Positions 9,825-19,138 of a stretch of 64,000 bases of DNA are shown here, in pieces; within the stretch, counting starts at the first letter, position 1, and each line of letters begins with the position of its first letter. A program made the translations under genes and the position numbers. This DNA comes from Roseovarius sp. GTDB taxonomy: Bacteria > Pseudomonadota > Alphaproteobacteria > Rhodobacterales > Rhodobacteraceae. The stretch covers positions 677,360 to 741,359 of the forward strand of contig JAOSKR010000003.1 of NCBI GenBank assembly GCA_027493545.1. Reading direction: 5' to 3'. The notes beneath the pieces are model-generated. The model was not told where the DNA came from and made no database searches. It was given only the letters and a program-made list of their open reading frames with translations.

Positions 9825-11549
9825 TCAACCCGCGATCAGCCCCATCTGTTCGAGCTTGAGCACCACCTGATGGGCGCAGTTGTCGACTTCGTGGCCTTCG
9901 GTATCGACGCGCAGCTCGGGGTTTTCGGGCACGTCGTAGGGGTCTGAAATTCCCGTGAATTCCTTGATCTTGCCGGCGCGGGCGAGCTTGTAGAGCCCCT
10001 TGCGGTCGCGGCGTTCGCATTCCTCGAGCGAGGTCGCCACGTGGACCTCGACAAAGGCGCCGTACTGCTCGATCTCCTCGCGCACCGCGCGGCGGGTGGT
10101 GGCGTAGGGCGCGATCGGCGCGCAGAGCGCGATGCCGCCGTTCTTGGTGATCTCGCTGGCGACGAAACCGATGCGGCGGATGTTGAGGTCGCGGTGCGCC
10201 TTGGAAAACCCGAGCTCGGAGGAAAGGTTCTTGCGCACGACGTCGCCATCCAGCAGCGTCACCGGGCGGCCGCCCATCTCCATCAGCTTGATCATCAGCG
10301 CGTTGGCGATGGTCGACTTGCCCGACCCCGACAGGCCGGTGAAGAAGACGGTAAAGCCCTGCTGGCTGCGCGGCGGGTAGCGGCGGCGCAACTGTTCCAC
10401 GACCTCGGGAAAGCTGAACCAGTCGGGGATTTCCAGCCCCTCGCGCAGGCGGCGGCGCAGTTCGGTGCCCGAGATGTTGAGGATGGTGACGTTGTCGCGA
10501 TCCTCGATCTCGTCCACGGGCTCGTACTGGGCGCGTTCCTGGACATAGACCATGTGCTTGAAGGGCACCAGCTGGATGCCGATCTCGTCCTGATGCGCGC
10601 GCACCATCTCCTGCGCGTCGTAGGGGCCGTAGAAATCCTCGCCCTTGCTGTTCTTGCCCGGTCCGGCATGGTCGCGGCCGACGATGAAATGGGTGCAGCC
10701 GTGGTTGCGCCGGATCAGTGCGTGCCACAGCGCCTCGCGCGGGCCGGCCATGCGCATGGCGAGGTTCAGCAGGCTCATGGTGGTGGTCGAGCCGGGGTAT
10801 TTGTCGAGTACCGCCTCATAGCAGCGCACCCGGGTGAAGTGATCGACGTCGCCGGGCTTGGTCATGCCGACGACCGGGTGGATGAGCAGGTTGGCCTCGA
10901 CTTCCTTGGCGGCGCGGAAGGTCAGTTCCTGGTGGGCGCGGTGCAGCGGGTTGCGGGTCTGGAAGGCCACGATCTTGCGCCAGCCGAGCTTGCGAAAGAG
11001 TGCGCGCAGCTCATTGGGGGTGTCGCGGCGGGCGCGAAAATCGTAGTGCACCGGCTGCTGAATGCCGGTGACGGGGCCGCCCAGATAGACCGGCCCGGCG
11101 GTGTGGTGCAGATAGTTCACCGCCGGGTGGGCGATGTCGTCGGAGCCAAAGACGCCGACGGCCTCGCGCGCCTTGTCGGGGGTCCAGCGGTCAGTGACGG
11201 TGAGCGTGGCGAGGATCACCCCCTCCTGGTCGCGCAGGGCGATGTCCTGGCCGGGCTCGATGCTCTGCGCGAACTCCTCGGAGACATCGAGCGTGATCGG
11301 TATCGGCCAGAGCGAGCCGTCCGCGAGGCGCATCTCGCTGACGACGCCGTCGTAATCGGCCTCGGACATGAAGCCCTTGAGCGGGCTGAAGCCGCCATTC
11401 ATCAGGAGTTCCAGGTCGCAGATCTGGCGCGGGGTGAGATCCCAGCTGATCAGGTCTGCGGCCTCGACCTTCAGCTTCTGCGCCGACTCGTGGGAAACGT
11501 AAAGCTCGGGGATGGGGGCCAGGCTGGAAACGGACATGATCACGCTCAT
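9825..11549 (-). CDS. Bifunctional sulfate adenylyltransferase / adenylylsulfate kinase
   Basis: Fusion of 574 residues that makes APS from sulfate and ATP and phosphorylates it to PAPS. Residues 1-390 are ATP sulfurylase: QTRNPLHRAHQ carries the catalytic HxxH, and GRDHAGPGKNS and ISGTELRRRLREG follow. Residues from about 395 onward are APS kinase with the P-loop FTGLSGSGKST and the KNGGIALCAPIAPY region. Two start codons (11549 and 11537) are possible; the longer is given. It points to assimilatory sulfate activation or supply of PAPS for sulfotransfer. Confidence 0.93.
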   Translation of the reverse strand: MSVIMSVSSLAPIPELYVSHESAQKLKVEAADLISWDLTPRQICDLELLMNGGFSPLKGFMSEADYDGVVSEMRLADGSLWPIPITLDVSEEFAQSIEPGQDIALRDQEGVILATLTVTDRWTPDKAREAVGVFGSDDIAHPAVNYLHHTAGPVYLGGPVTGIQQPVHYDFRARRDTPNELRALFRKLGWRKIVAFQTRNPLHRAHQELTFRAAKEVEANLLIHPVVGMTKPGDVDHFTRVRCYEAVLDKYPGSTTTMSLLNLAMRMAGPREALWHALIRRNHGCTHFIVGRDHAGPGKNSKGEDFYGPYDAQEMVRAHQDEIGIQLVPFKHMVYVQERAQYEPVDEIEDRDNVTILNISGTELRRRLREGLEIPDWFSFPEVVEQLRRRYPPRSQQGFTVFFTGLSGSGKSTIANALMIKLMEMGGRPVTLLDGDVVRKNLSSELGFSKAHRDLNIRRIGFVASEITKNGGIALCAPIAPYATTRRAVREEIEQYGAFVEVHVATSLEECERRDRKGLYKLARAGKIKEFTGISDPYDVPENPELRVDTEGHEVDNCAHQVVLKLEQMGLIAG

Positions 11550-11650
11550 CGAATTGCGGTTGAACGGAAAGGGCCGGCGTCGGTGCCGGTCCCAGTGTTT
11601 GAGGCGCCATAAACCCGCTTTGCGTCAGGGTTCAAGGCATGGATGCGATA

Positions 11651-11671
11651 TTCTGCCGGGTTCCGGCAGAA
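11651..11671. promoter_or_regulatory. Perfect inverted repeat between trxB and sat-cysC
   Basis: TTCTGCCGG and CCGGCAGAA face each other across three bases. It lies 41 bases after the trxB stop and about 100 bases before the sat-cysC start. No T-run follows on either strand, so it is either a weak trxB terminator or an operator for sat-cysC. Confidence 0.45.
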
Positions 11672-11711
11672 ATACCGCTATTCGCGGGCGGCCGAACGCC
11701 CCGGGGTCGGA

Positions 11712-12656
11712 TCAGCCGGCCTCTTCGGCGAGAAACTTCTCGGCATCGAGCGCGGCCATGCAGCCCATGCCGGCGCTGGTCACTGCCTGGCGATAGACGT
11801 GATCGGTCAGGTCGCCGGCGGCAAAAAGGCCGGGGACCGAGGTGCGTGTGCTGCCCGGCTCAACCTTGACATAGGCGCCGTGGTGCATCTCGACCTTGCC
11901 CGCGACCAGTTCGCTTGCCGGGGCGTGGCCGATGGCGATGAAGACGCCCTTGCAGGGGATCACGCGCACCGCGCCGGTGCGGTTGTCGAGCACCCGCACG
12001 CCGGTCACGCCCCTGGGGTCGTCGTCGCCCAGCACCTCTTCGAGTTCGTGAAACCACAGCGGTTCGATCTTGGGGTGCTTGAGCAGACGCTCCTGCAGCA
12101 CCTTCTCGGCGCGCAATTCGTCGCGGCGGTGGATGAGCGTGACCTTCGATGCGAAATTGGTCAGAAAGAGCGCCTCCTCGACGGCGGTGTTGCCGCCGCC
12201 CACCACCACGATTTCCTGTCCGCGGTAAAAGAACCCGTCGCAGGTGGCGCAGGCCGAGACGCCGAAGCCCTTGAAGCGCTCTTCGCTTTCCAGCCCCAGC
12301 CACCTCGCCCGCGCGCCGGTGGCCATGATCACGGTGTCGGCGGTATAGAGCGTGCCGCTGTCGCCGGTGGCGCGAAACGGGCGCGCGTCGGTGTCAAGCG
12401 CAGTGATGATGTCACTCACCACCTCGCAGCCCACGGCGCGGGCGTGCGCCTCCATCCGAACCATCAGGTCGGGGCCCTGCACCTCGGTGTCGCCGGGCCA
12501 GTTCTCGACCTCGGTGGTGGTGGTGAGCTGCCCGCCGGGCTCGATCCCCTGAACAAGCAGGGGATCGAGCATCGCCCGCGCGGCATAGATGCCGGCGGTG
12601 TAGCCGGCCGGGCCGGACCCGATGATCAGGCATTTGGTGTGGCGGGGCTCGGGCAT
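11712..12656 (-). CDS. trxB: Thioredoxin-disulfide reductase
   Basis: FAD/NADPH enzyme of 314 residues that reduces thioredoxin. It shows the FAD motif IIGSGPAGYTAGIYAARA near the N-terminus, the redox-active CATCDGFF (CxxC) near residue 137, the NADPH motif VVGGGNTAVEEAL, and the C-terminal FAD contact GLFAAGDLTDHVYRQAVTSAG. Length and order fit the low-molecular-weight TrxR family. It is divergent from the Lrp-type regulator, sharing a 228-bp promoter region. Confidence 0.95.
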   Translation of the reverse strand: MPEPRHTKCLIIGSGPAGYTAGIYAARAMLDPLLVQGIEPGGQLTTTTEVENWPGDTEVQGPDLMVRMEAHARAVGCEVVSDIITALDTDARPFRATGDSGTLYTADTVIMATGARARWLGLESEERFKGFGVSACATCDGFFYRGQEIVVVGGGNTAVEEALFLTNFASKVTLIHRRDELRAEKVLQERLLKHPKIEPLWFHELEEVLGDDDPRGVTGVRVLDNRTGAVRVIPCKGVFIAIGHAPASELVAGKVEMHHGAYVKVEPGSTRTSVPGLFAAGDLTDHVYRQAVTSAGMGCMAALDAEKFLAEEAG

Positions 12657-12818
12657 GTCAGCAACCTTCGGTCTGTTCCGGTCTGGGCGGGCCTTGTCTG
12701 GGCGAGTCTGCTGCGAGATATAGCGGCGCCGGCGTCCGGGCGAAAGCCCGCCCGGGGTGGTCCGCCGGCGGCATGACCCGGGCCGCGTCCCTTTGGCGCA
12801 TCCGAAACGATCTTGCGT

Positions 12819-12861
12819 ATGCGCGAAATATTATTGCGCGCATCGACGGTGATGCTATAAC
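12819..12861 (+). promoter_or_regulatory. Promoter and palindromic operator of the Lrp/AsnC gene
   Basis: A 25-bp palindrome (12819-12843, arms ATGCGCG and CGCGCAT around an AT-rich core) is symmetric except for one mismatched pair. It covers a possible -35 box, TTGCGC at 12834-12839, followed after 16 bases by TATAAC at 12856-12861. AT-centred palindromes over the promoter are typical of Lrp/AsnC autoregulation. Confidence 0.55.
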
Positions 12862-12884
12862 AATCGCGAATTCGAGGAGGGGAC

Positions 12885-13385
12885 ATGTCCGCCACCCGAC
12901 TGGACGAGATCGACCGCAAGATCCTGGCCGAACTGCAGGCCGACGGCCGCATGACCAATGTCGAGCTAGCCCGCCGCGTCGGCATTTCGGCGCCGCCGTG
13001 TCTGCGCCGGGTGCGCACGCTGGAGGAAAGCGGCTATATCCTCGGCTATCACGCCCGGGTCGATGCGCGCGAACTGGGCTTCGAGGTGCAGGTCTATGCC
13101 ATGGTCGGGTTGCAAAGCCGGGCCGAGGCGGATCTCTCCGCCTTCGAGGCGCGCTGCCGCGCCTGGCCCCTGGTGCGCGAGTGCCACATGCTGAACGGTG
13201 AGGTCGATTTCATGCTCAAATGCGTGGCACCCGATCTGTCGACCTTTCAGCGGTTCCTGACCGGCGAGCTGACGGCGGCCGAGAATGTGGCCAGCGTCAA
13301 GACCTCGCTCGTGATCCGCTGCGCCAAGGACGACCCCGGCGTGCCCTTCGAGGTACTCGAAGAGCGGCTGAGGCAGTCGGCCTGA
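12885..13385 (+). CDS. Lrp/AsnC family transcriptional regulator
   Basis: Protein of 166 residues. The N-terminal winged helix reads LDEIDRKILAELQADGRMTNVELARRVGISAPPCLRRVRTLEE in order; the C-terminal RAM (ligand-binding) domain runs from about residue 65 (VQVYAMVGLQSRAEADLSAFEA) to the end, including the VRECHMLNGEVDFMLKCVA strand. GAGGAGG precedes the ATG by four bases. These proteins form octamers that sense amino acids. The target genes are unknown, but a palindrome over its own promoter suggests autoregulation. Confidence 0.9.
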   Translation: MSATRLDEIDRKILAELQADGRMTNVELARRVGISAPPCLRRVRTLEESGYILGYHARVDARELGFEVQVYAMVGLQSRAEADLSAFEARCRAWPLVRECHMLNGEVDFMLKCVAPDLSTFQRFLTGELTAAENVASVKTSLVIRCAKDDPGVPFEVLEERLRQSA

Positions 13386-13427
13386 CGGCAGGGGCGCCGC
13401 TGGCCGATCTGCGCGTCCCGGAGGCAA

Positions 13428-14249
13428 CTAATCGCAGGCCACGTCCGCCGGTGCCGTGTCGTCCAGCGGCAGGCGCTGGCACGCCAGCGGACCGAAGTCG
13501 CGCGGCTGTTTGACATGCGGGAAAAACGACAGGAAGAGGCTCAGCATCCTGGGGCCCATGCTGCGTTCGAACCCGGCGCCGGGATGATAGCTTTCGGCCT
13601 GCATCCCCCGGCCGAGATGATCGCGTGCCGGCGCAGGCAGAGATGGTAGACGGTGACCGGGGCCCGCGGCACGATCGCGATGGCGTTGTCGCCATCGATC
13701 AGATGCGATGCCGGCGTCAGGGCGCGCTCGCCGCCGAGACGGTCGAAAGAACCCGGCCGGGCGCAACAGGAAACGGGCGCCGGGGCCGGCCATGATGTCG
13801 GATTGTGGCCGGCCGGGTCCAAAGCTGCCGGCGGTGATCCGGGTCAGGCTGACGGCATCGGGAAACCGGTCGGAGCGCGGAACCAGTGTCATCGAGCCGG
13901 TCCATTGCAGTTGCAGCGCGCCGTGGCCTTGCGTGACCAGCTTCATGCCCGGCACCAGATCCTCGACCGGGACGGGGGCCGCGGGTCGTGGCGATCTGGG
14001 TGCCGTGGGCAAAGGCGGAAAATGCCGCCTCGAAGGCGGGTATCGCCGGGCCGATCTGGTCGGAGCAGCGCACCTGGCCATCGCTCAGAAGGGCCGAGAT
14101 ACGATACTTGCGCATCACCAGCGGCTTGCGTGCCGGCTGGCCGGCCTTCCGGGCGCGGCTTTCGGCCGAAGACCCATCGGGAAACCGGGCCGGGGATTGG
14201 CTGGAAATGACGCGGGCAATGCCCGCGCGGCATAGGAAGGGGTCACCAT
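13428..14249 (-). CDS. Hint (Hedgehog/intein) domain protein, four apparent frameshifts
   Basis: Reconstructed protein of about 273 residues of a Hint-domain family that I recall as common in Rhodobacterales. In order the pieces are MVTPSYAARALPASF; MRKYRISALLSDGQV and AFSAFAHGTQIATT; VPVEDLVPGMKLVTQGHG and LQWTGSMTLVPRS; FDRLGGERALTPASHLIDGDN and VTVYHLCLRRHAIIS; and MQAESYHPGAGFERSMG to the C-terminus. GTxIAT plus VEDLxPGxxLVT is the Hint N-terminal signature. Frame changes sit at short G/C runs near 14192, 13974, 13752 and 13605, two losses and two gains of a base, so the corrected frame closes exactly. No Hedgehog or splicing partner is present; the function is unknown. Confidence 0.72.
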
Positions 14250-14921
14250 GATCGAGTCACCTTTCGAGGCTGTCTCAACCGCGTCGGCCCCCCACCGACA
14301 ACGCCAGAAGGACGTTTTACCGTTTACGTTAAGCACTAAGCTTCGATGCCAAACAATTGGCGCAATTGCCGCAGTTTAGTCAAATTTCACCCGTCTCTGT
14401 CATGGCTGGCCCGACAATCCCGTCCCGGCCGCACTGAATGTTTTGCCGGCGTCGACGTTCCCGCCACAATTGGCAAGCCATCGATTCGGTCGAAGGACCG
14501 GGCCCGGTCGAGACAAGGCGACGGCTCTTGTCGGGTATCAGGCCGCGCTGGCGGTCCTGTTCAGGGTGCCGCGGCCAGCGCTTTTCCGCTGTCCGCGGCG
14601 GAACGGCATCGGTGCCGCCGCCTGCTTGCTGGTCTTGACAACCGTTTTCATCCATCGCGTTTTCATCGTGGCATTCCCTCCTCGCTCTGGCCAGCGGTGT
14701 GTGGTCCGTGGCTGTGGGGCGCAGTATTGCGGCACATTGGGGCGACTATTGGGCCGAGACATGGGCTTCGCCGGGTATCGTCGGGAAATTGCATGCCGCC
14801 GAAATGCCCGGGCGTCTTGTCTTAAGAAGATGTAAAGGCAAAACAAATCGGAACGCCGTCGCAATCCGTGACGCATCCATCGGACAAAACCGGCCCATTT
14901 CCGCCCCGGCCCCGCCGGATT
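14250..14921. other. Mostly non-coding interval upstream of the Hint gene
   Basis: Apart from one possible 42-codon gene (14538-14666, minus), I see no open frame with protein-like composition. An AT-rich patch at 14315-14350 is the likely promoter zone for the Hint gene on the minus strand. Confidence 0.5.
14538..14666 (-). CDS. Possible small basic protein (42 aa)
   Basis: Reads MKTRWMKTVVKTSKQAAAPM, then PFRRGQRKSAGRG and a short tail, and is strongly basic. A GAGGAGGG ribosome site lies about 9 bases upstream. It resembles short arginine/lysine-rich proteins I associate with Rhodobacterales, but no family is claimed. The length makes chance possible. Confidence 0.45.
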   Translation of the reverse strand: MKTRWMKTVVKTSKQAAAPMPFRRGQRKSAGRGTLNRTASAA

Positions 14922-15677
14922 TCACATGCGGATGGCCGACAGAAGGCGCCCGTAATCGGCCTCGCCCGCGTGGGTGGCGCGGCGGTAGGAATAGAACCGA
15001 TCAGCGTCGGAATAGGTGCAGTGCCGGGTCCATTCGGCGTGCCCGATACCGGCCGTGCGCAGGCGGTGAAGCCCGTAGGCCGGCAGGTCGAAGTGATAGC
15101 CTCCCGCGCCGCCACCGGCGAAGAAGCGCTGGTTGTCGCCGTCCTCGGCCAGGAATTCGTCGAGAAACTCGGGGCCGACCTCATAGGCGGCCTGGCTGAT
15201 CGTCGGGCCGATCGCCGCGCGTATGTCTCCGCGGTTTGCGCCAAGCCGTTCCATCGCATCGAGCGTGGCCTCGAGCACCCCGTCGAGCGCCCCGCGCCAG
15301 CCGGCATGGGCGGCACCGATCACGCTGGCCTGCGCGTCGGCGAAGAGCACCGGCTGGCAGTCGGCGGTCAGCACCGCCAGTGCCAGGCCCGGCCGGTCGG
15401 TGACCATCGCATCGGCGGTCCGGCGGCCGGGCGAGGGGCCCTCGATCACCGCCACATCGGCCGAATGCACCTGATGCAGGGTCACCAGCGCCTGCGCATC
15501 GACCCCCAGAGCGGCGGCGGCACGGGCACGGTTGATCTGGACGATCTCGGCCTGATCGCTCGACCCCAACCCGCAGTTGAGCCCGGCGAAGATGCCCGAG
15601 GACGCCCCGCCCCGGCGCGTGAAAAAGCCGTGGCGCAGGGGAGCGAGGCAGTCGGCGGTGAGGATTTCCAGCGTCAT
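14922..15677 (-). CDS. pgeF: Peptidoglycan editing factor PgeF (YfiH / laccase-domain family)
   Basis: Protein of 251 residues with the multicopper-oxidase-like domain: HGFFTRRGGASSGIFAGLN near the N-terminus, VTLHQVHSADV near 65, TADCQPVLFADAQ near 105, and GAAHAGWRGALDGVLEATL near 125, which carry the metal-binding His and Cys residues. The family removes wrongly incorporated amino acids from peptidoglycan precursors. Its ATG overlaps the stop of midA by four bases, so it is the third gene of the lgt-midA-pgeF operon. Confidence 0.92.
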   Translation of the reverse strand: MTLEILTADCLAPLRHGFFTRRGGASSGIFAGLNCGLGSSDQAEIVQINRARAAAALGVDAQALVTLHQVHSADVAVIEGPSPGRRTADAMVTDRPGLALAVLTADCQPVLFADAQASVIGAAHAGWRGALDGVLEATLDAMERLGANRGDIRAAIGPTISQAAYEVGPEFLDEFLAEDGDNQRFFAGGGAGGYHFDLPAYGLHRLRTAGIGHAEWTRHCTYSDADRFYSYRRATHAGEADYGRLLSAIRM

Positions 15678-16737
15678 GCGTCCAGTCCGGGCGGCGGAGC
15701 CGCACCTGCGGGGAAAAGGGCCATTACCTTGAAGAGCGTCCCCATTTCGGACGGGTGGGTCAAGCGCCGATGTGCTGCGACATGCGCCTCGAGGGCCGCC
15801 CCCGTCAATCCCTGCGCCAGCACCTGCGCCCGTCGCGTGATGCCCAGACGCTCCAGAAACACGCCCTGCGGCGTCAGCCGGCTGGCCGCGCAGGGCAGAG
15901 CGGCGCGCGCCAGCGCCTCGAAATCGACATGCGCGGTCAGGTCGGCGCCTCCCGGATTGGCCAGCGGATCGGTGAATTCATGCCCGCGCACCGCCTGCAG
16001 CGTGTCTCCGAGCGAACGCCAATCGCCGTAATCGGCAATGATCGCCGCTCCGCCCCGCGCGGTGATTCGCTCGCCGATCCGGGCGGCGATGGCCTGAGCC
16101 GCGGGCGAGAACTCGACGATGTCGCCCTCGGCGGTGTCCTCCAGCCGGTGCGCCAGCTGCGGCAGCGGGGTGGGGTCGCTCAACCCCAGACAGAGCGCGT
16201 CATCGCGCAGACCCACCACGCGCTCGCGCCACGCCGCCCCGTCGCGTACCGCCTGACGGATCGGAAGCGCGTCGAAAAACTCGTTGGCGACCAGGAAAGC
16301 GGCAGGTCGGGCAGATCGGTCACGTTGTCGTGCCAGACGATGTCGTCGCGTCCGAGGGTTGCCGCCTGCGCCTGCCGGAGCGCTGGCGAGGTCTCGACGA
16401 GATGCAGCCGCAGCGCGGCGTGAAACCCCGGCACCGCCCGGGTGGCGCGCAGGAGGTCGGCCATCAGCGTGCCCCGCCCCGGCCCCGGCTCGGTGAGCGC
16501 GAAAGGGGCCGGTGCGCCCTGGTCGAGCCAGGCCTGCGCCAGCGCGAGCCCGATGAGTTCGCCGAACATCTGTGAGATCTCCGGCGCGGTGGTGAAATCG
16601 CCGCTCGTGCCCAGCGGGTCGCGGGTGGTGTAGTAGCCCAGTTCGGGATCGGTCAGGCAGGTTGCCATGTACTCGGCCACCGTGACGGGTCCGTCGGCGC
16701 GGATGCGCCGCGCCAGCCGGTCGCCGAGCGCGGTCAT
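15674..16737 (-). CDS. MidA/NDUFAF7-type SAM-dependent methyltransferase (one apparent frameshift)
   Basis: About 354 residues after correction. The N-terminal part reads [40 protein letters not shown] and [20 protein letters not shown] (the SAM-binding glycine motif). The C-terminal part reads [15 protein letters not shown], the NEFFDALP motif typical of this family, then [14 protein letters not shown] and AIIADYG. The halves join if one T is restored to the T3 run (A3 at 16296-16298 on the plus strand). NDUFAF7 methylates an arginine of complex I subunit NDUFS2 in mitochondria; the bacterial substrate is not established. Four-base overlaps couple it to lgt and pgeF. Confidence 0.85.
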
Positions 16738-17624
16738 GGCGCCTGGCGCACGCGGGCGCGGATCAGCAGCCACAGCCCCAGCGCGATCATCGGCAGCGAC
16801 AGGATCTGCCCCATCGTCAGCCCGTAGCCGCCGGCATGCAGCGCCAGCCCCAGCGGGTTGCCCGGCGCCACGAACTGCGCGTCGGGCTGGCGGACGAACT
16901 CGACGGCAAACCGCGCCAGCGCGTAGCCGGTAAAGAACACCCCGGTCAGCGCACCGGGCCGCTTCAGCGCGCCGCCTTTGAACGCCATCGCGATCAGCAC
17001 CGCGCCCAGCAGCAGCCCCTCGAGCGCGGCCTCGTAAAGCTGCGAGGGGTGGCGGGCACAGGCCCCGACAACACCGGGGCAGTACTGCGCCAGCTCGCCC
17101 GGAAAGATCACCCCCCAGGGCAGATCGGTCGGCCGGCCCCAGAGCTCGGCGTTGATGAAGTTGGCGATCCGTCCCAGCAGCAGCCCCGGCGGCGTCGCCA
17201 TGCACAGCACGTCCGCGACCGACAGCCACGCGATGCGCTGGCGCCACGAATAGAGCACGCACGCCGCGATCACCCCCAGAAGCCCGCCGTGAAACGACAT
17301 GCCGCCGTGCCAGATCTTGAGGATGTCGCCGGGATGGGCCGCGAAATATGCCGGGTTGTAGAAGAGGACAAAACCCAGCCGCCCGCCGAGGATCACCCCG
17401 AGGATGACCCAGGTCAGCAGGTCCTCGACCTGGGTCTCGGAAATCGCCGGGTTGCCGCCCCGCCACAGCCCCGGGCGCCGCGCCGCCGCCACCACCAGCC
17501 GCCAGCCGATCAGGATGCCGACGATATAGGCCAGCGCATACCAGCGCAGCGACAGATCAAAGCCGAAGACCGGCAGGGTGAAAATCTCGGGCGAGATGTC
17601 GGGAAAACGGATCGCGGCCTGCAT
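16734..17624 (-). CDS. lgt: Prolipoprotein diacylglyceryl transferase
   Basis: Inner-membrane enzyme of 296 residues that attaches diacylglycerol to the lipobox cysteine of prolipoproteins. Seven or so helices are visible. Signature stretches are [46 protein letters not shown] (the conserved His-Gly region), [21 protein letters not shown] (Lgt signature) and HPSQLYEA. The ATG at 17624 begins directly before the first conserved segment. It is the first gene of an operon with midA and pgeF and is divergent from ubiK. Confidence 0.96.
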   Translation of the reverse strand: MQAAIRFPDISPEIFTLPVFGFDLSLRWYALAYIVGILIGWRLVVAAARRPGLWRGGNPAISETQVEDLLTWVILGVILGGRLGFVLFYNPAYFAAHPGDILKIWHGGMSFHGGLLGVIAACVLYSWRQRIAWLSVADVLCMATPPGLLLGRIANFINAELWGRPTDLPWGVIFPGELAQYCPGVVGACARHPSQLYEAALEGLLLGAVLIAMAFKGGALKRPGALTGVFFTGYALARFAVEFVRQPDAQFVAPGNPLGLALHAGGYGLTMGQILSLPMIALGLWLLIRARVRQAP

Positions 17625-17723
17625 GTCTGCCTCTCGTGCTCTGTCGGGCGGGGGCAAGTCAACCTTGCAGGCCCGGACGTCAGCCGCCATATAGAAGCCA
17701 AAGCCACCGCCGGAGCAATCCCC

Positions 17724-17969
17724 ATGCAGACCCGCAACAAGGTTCTCGACGACATCGGCAAGCTGATGACCAATGCCATGGGCGTGGCCCAGGGCGCACG
17801 GGAAGAGGCCGAGACGGCGATGAAGTCGATGATCGACCGCTGGCTCGCCGACCGCGACTTCGTCACCCGCGACGAGTTCGACGCCGTGCGCGCGATGGCG
17901 CAGAAGGCGCGCGAGGAGAACGCCGCTCTCAAGGCCCGCATCGAGGCGCTGGAGAAGGGCGTGAAATAG
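17724..17969 (+). CDS. ubiK: Ubiquinone biosynthesis accessory factor UbiK (BMFP domain)
   Basis: Protein of 81 residues: [20 protein letters not shown], then an amphipathic membrane-active N-terminus and a C-terminal coiled coil from about residue 45 ([20 protein letters not shown]) to the lysine-rich end. Size and pattern fit the BMFP/DUF526 family, which assists the Ubi complex in ubiquinone synthesis. It is divergent from lgt and is the last core gene before the restriction-modification insert. Confidence 0.85.
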   Translation: MQTRNKVLDDIGKLMTNAMGVAQGAREEAETAMKSMIDRWLADRDFVTRDEFDAVRAMAQKAREENAALKARIEALEKGVK

Positions 17970-18097
17970 GTTTTTCTTGCCTCGCCACGCCGGCCGGTGT
18001 CGGTGCATCTTTCATATCGCTTTAAGTACGCATCCACTAATCTGTCCTGGACCCTTAGCGTGCACCGATATATGGTGCTCGAAAGAAGGAAAAACAC

Positions 18098-19138
18098 ATG
18101 TTCCAGGGCTTTGCCTTTATTGACCTCTTTGCCGGCATCGGTGGTCTCCGCCGCGCGATGGAGCAGATCGGCGGTCATTGTGTGTTCACCTCGGAATGGG
18201 ACCGGTTCGCTCAGCAGACCTACCTCGCCAATTATCCTGACAACCGGCCGATCGCTGGCGACATTCGGCAAGTGCCTGCCGATCAGGTACCCGAACACGA
18301 CGTGCTTTGCGCCGGGTTTCCCTGTCAGCCTTTCAGCCTTGCGGGCGTTTCGAAAAAGAACGCTCTCGGTCGGGCGCATGGCTTTCTAGATGAAACGCAA
18401 GGTACGTTGTTTTTTGATGTCGTCAGAACCCTCAAGCACCACAGGCCGCGAGCGTTTGTGCTCGAAAATGTCAAGAACCTTCAGAGTCACGACAGAGGCA
18501 AAACCTTTGACGTGATCAAAGGGTCTCTTCGTCAACTGGGCTATGTGGTAAAGCATCAGGTGATTGATGCTCAGCATTTCCTCCCCAGCATCGCCAGAGG
18601 ATTGTTATCGTTGGATTTCTACAGGATACTGGCTTCGACTTTTCAAGCATGCAATTGCCTGAAAAAGGCAGAATCAGGCTAGCATCTATCCTTCACCCCG
18701 AAAATGGAACCGAGGCCCCGGAAGCTGACTACACCTTGGGGAGCGAGGCGCGGGTCAACCCGAAATATACCCTGTCAGACCATCTTTGGGGATACCTTAA
18801 AGCGTATCGTGAAAAACACAAGAAAGCCGGCAATGGGTTTGGTTGCAGCGTAGTCGGTCCTGACGACATATCCCGAACCCTGTCTGCCCGATATCATAAG
18901 GATGGCTCGGAGATACTGATAGATCAGGGCGCGGAGCGAAACCCTCGCCGATTGACGCCGCGCGAGTGTGCGCGTCTTATGGGGGTATACCGACGATTTT
19001 CGTATTCCAGTGTCGGATACGCAAGCATACCGGCAGTTTGGAAACAGTGTCGCAGTTCCTGTTTTCAGTGAAGTTGCGCGCATAATGGCGCCTCACATCG
19101 CCACGCTAATGGATCGGAGGGAGGTTAAGGCTGTCTGA
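18098..19138 (+). CDS. DNA (cytosine-5)-methyltransferase, Dcm/EcoRII-like (two apparent frameshifts)
   Basis: About 346 residues after correction. The ten-motif order is intact: FIDLFAGIGGLRRAM (I, SAM), SEWDRFAQQTY (II), VLCAGFPCQPFSLAG (IV, catalytic Cys), FVLENVKNL (VI), QHRQRIVIVGF (VIII), target-recognition region around 190-270, RRLTPRECARLMG (IX) and YRQFGNSVAVPV (X). Frame changes lie at the C4 run 18583-18586 (one base missing) and the G5 run 18981-18985 (one base extra, after which YTDDFRIPVSDTQAY reads correctly). It overlaps vsr. A short inverted repeat (GCACC and GGTGC, 18062-18078) just upstream could serve autoregulation, which is weak evidence. GC content is lower than in flanking genes. 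Confidence 0.9.
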
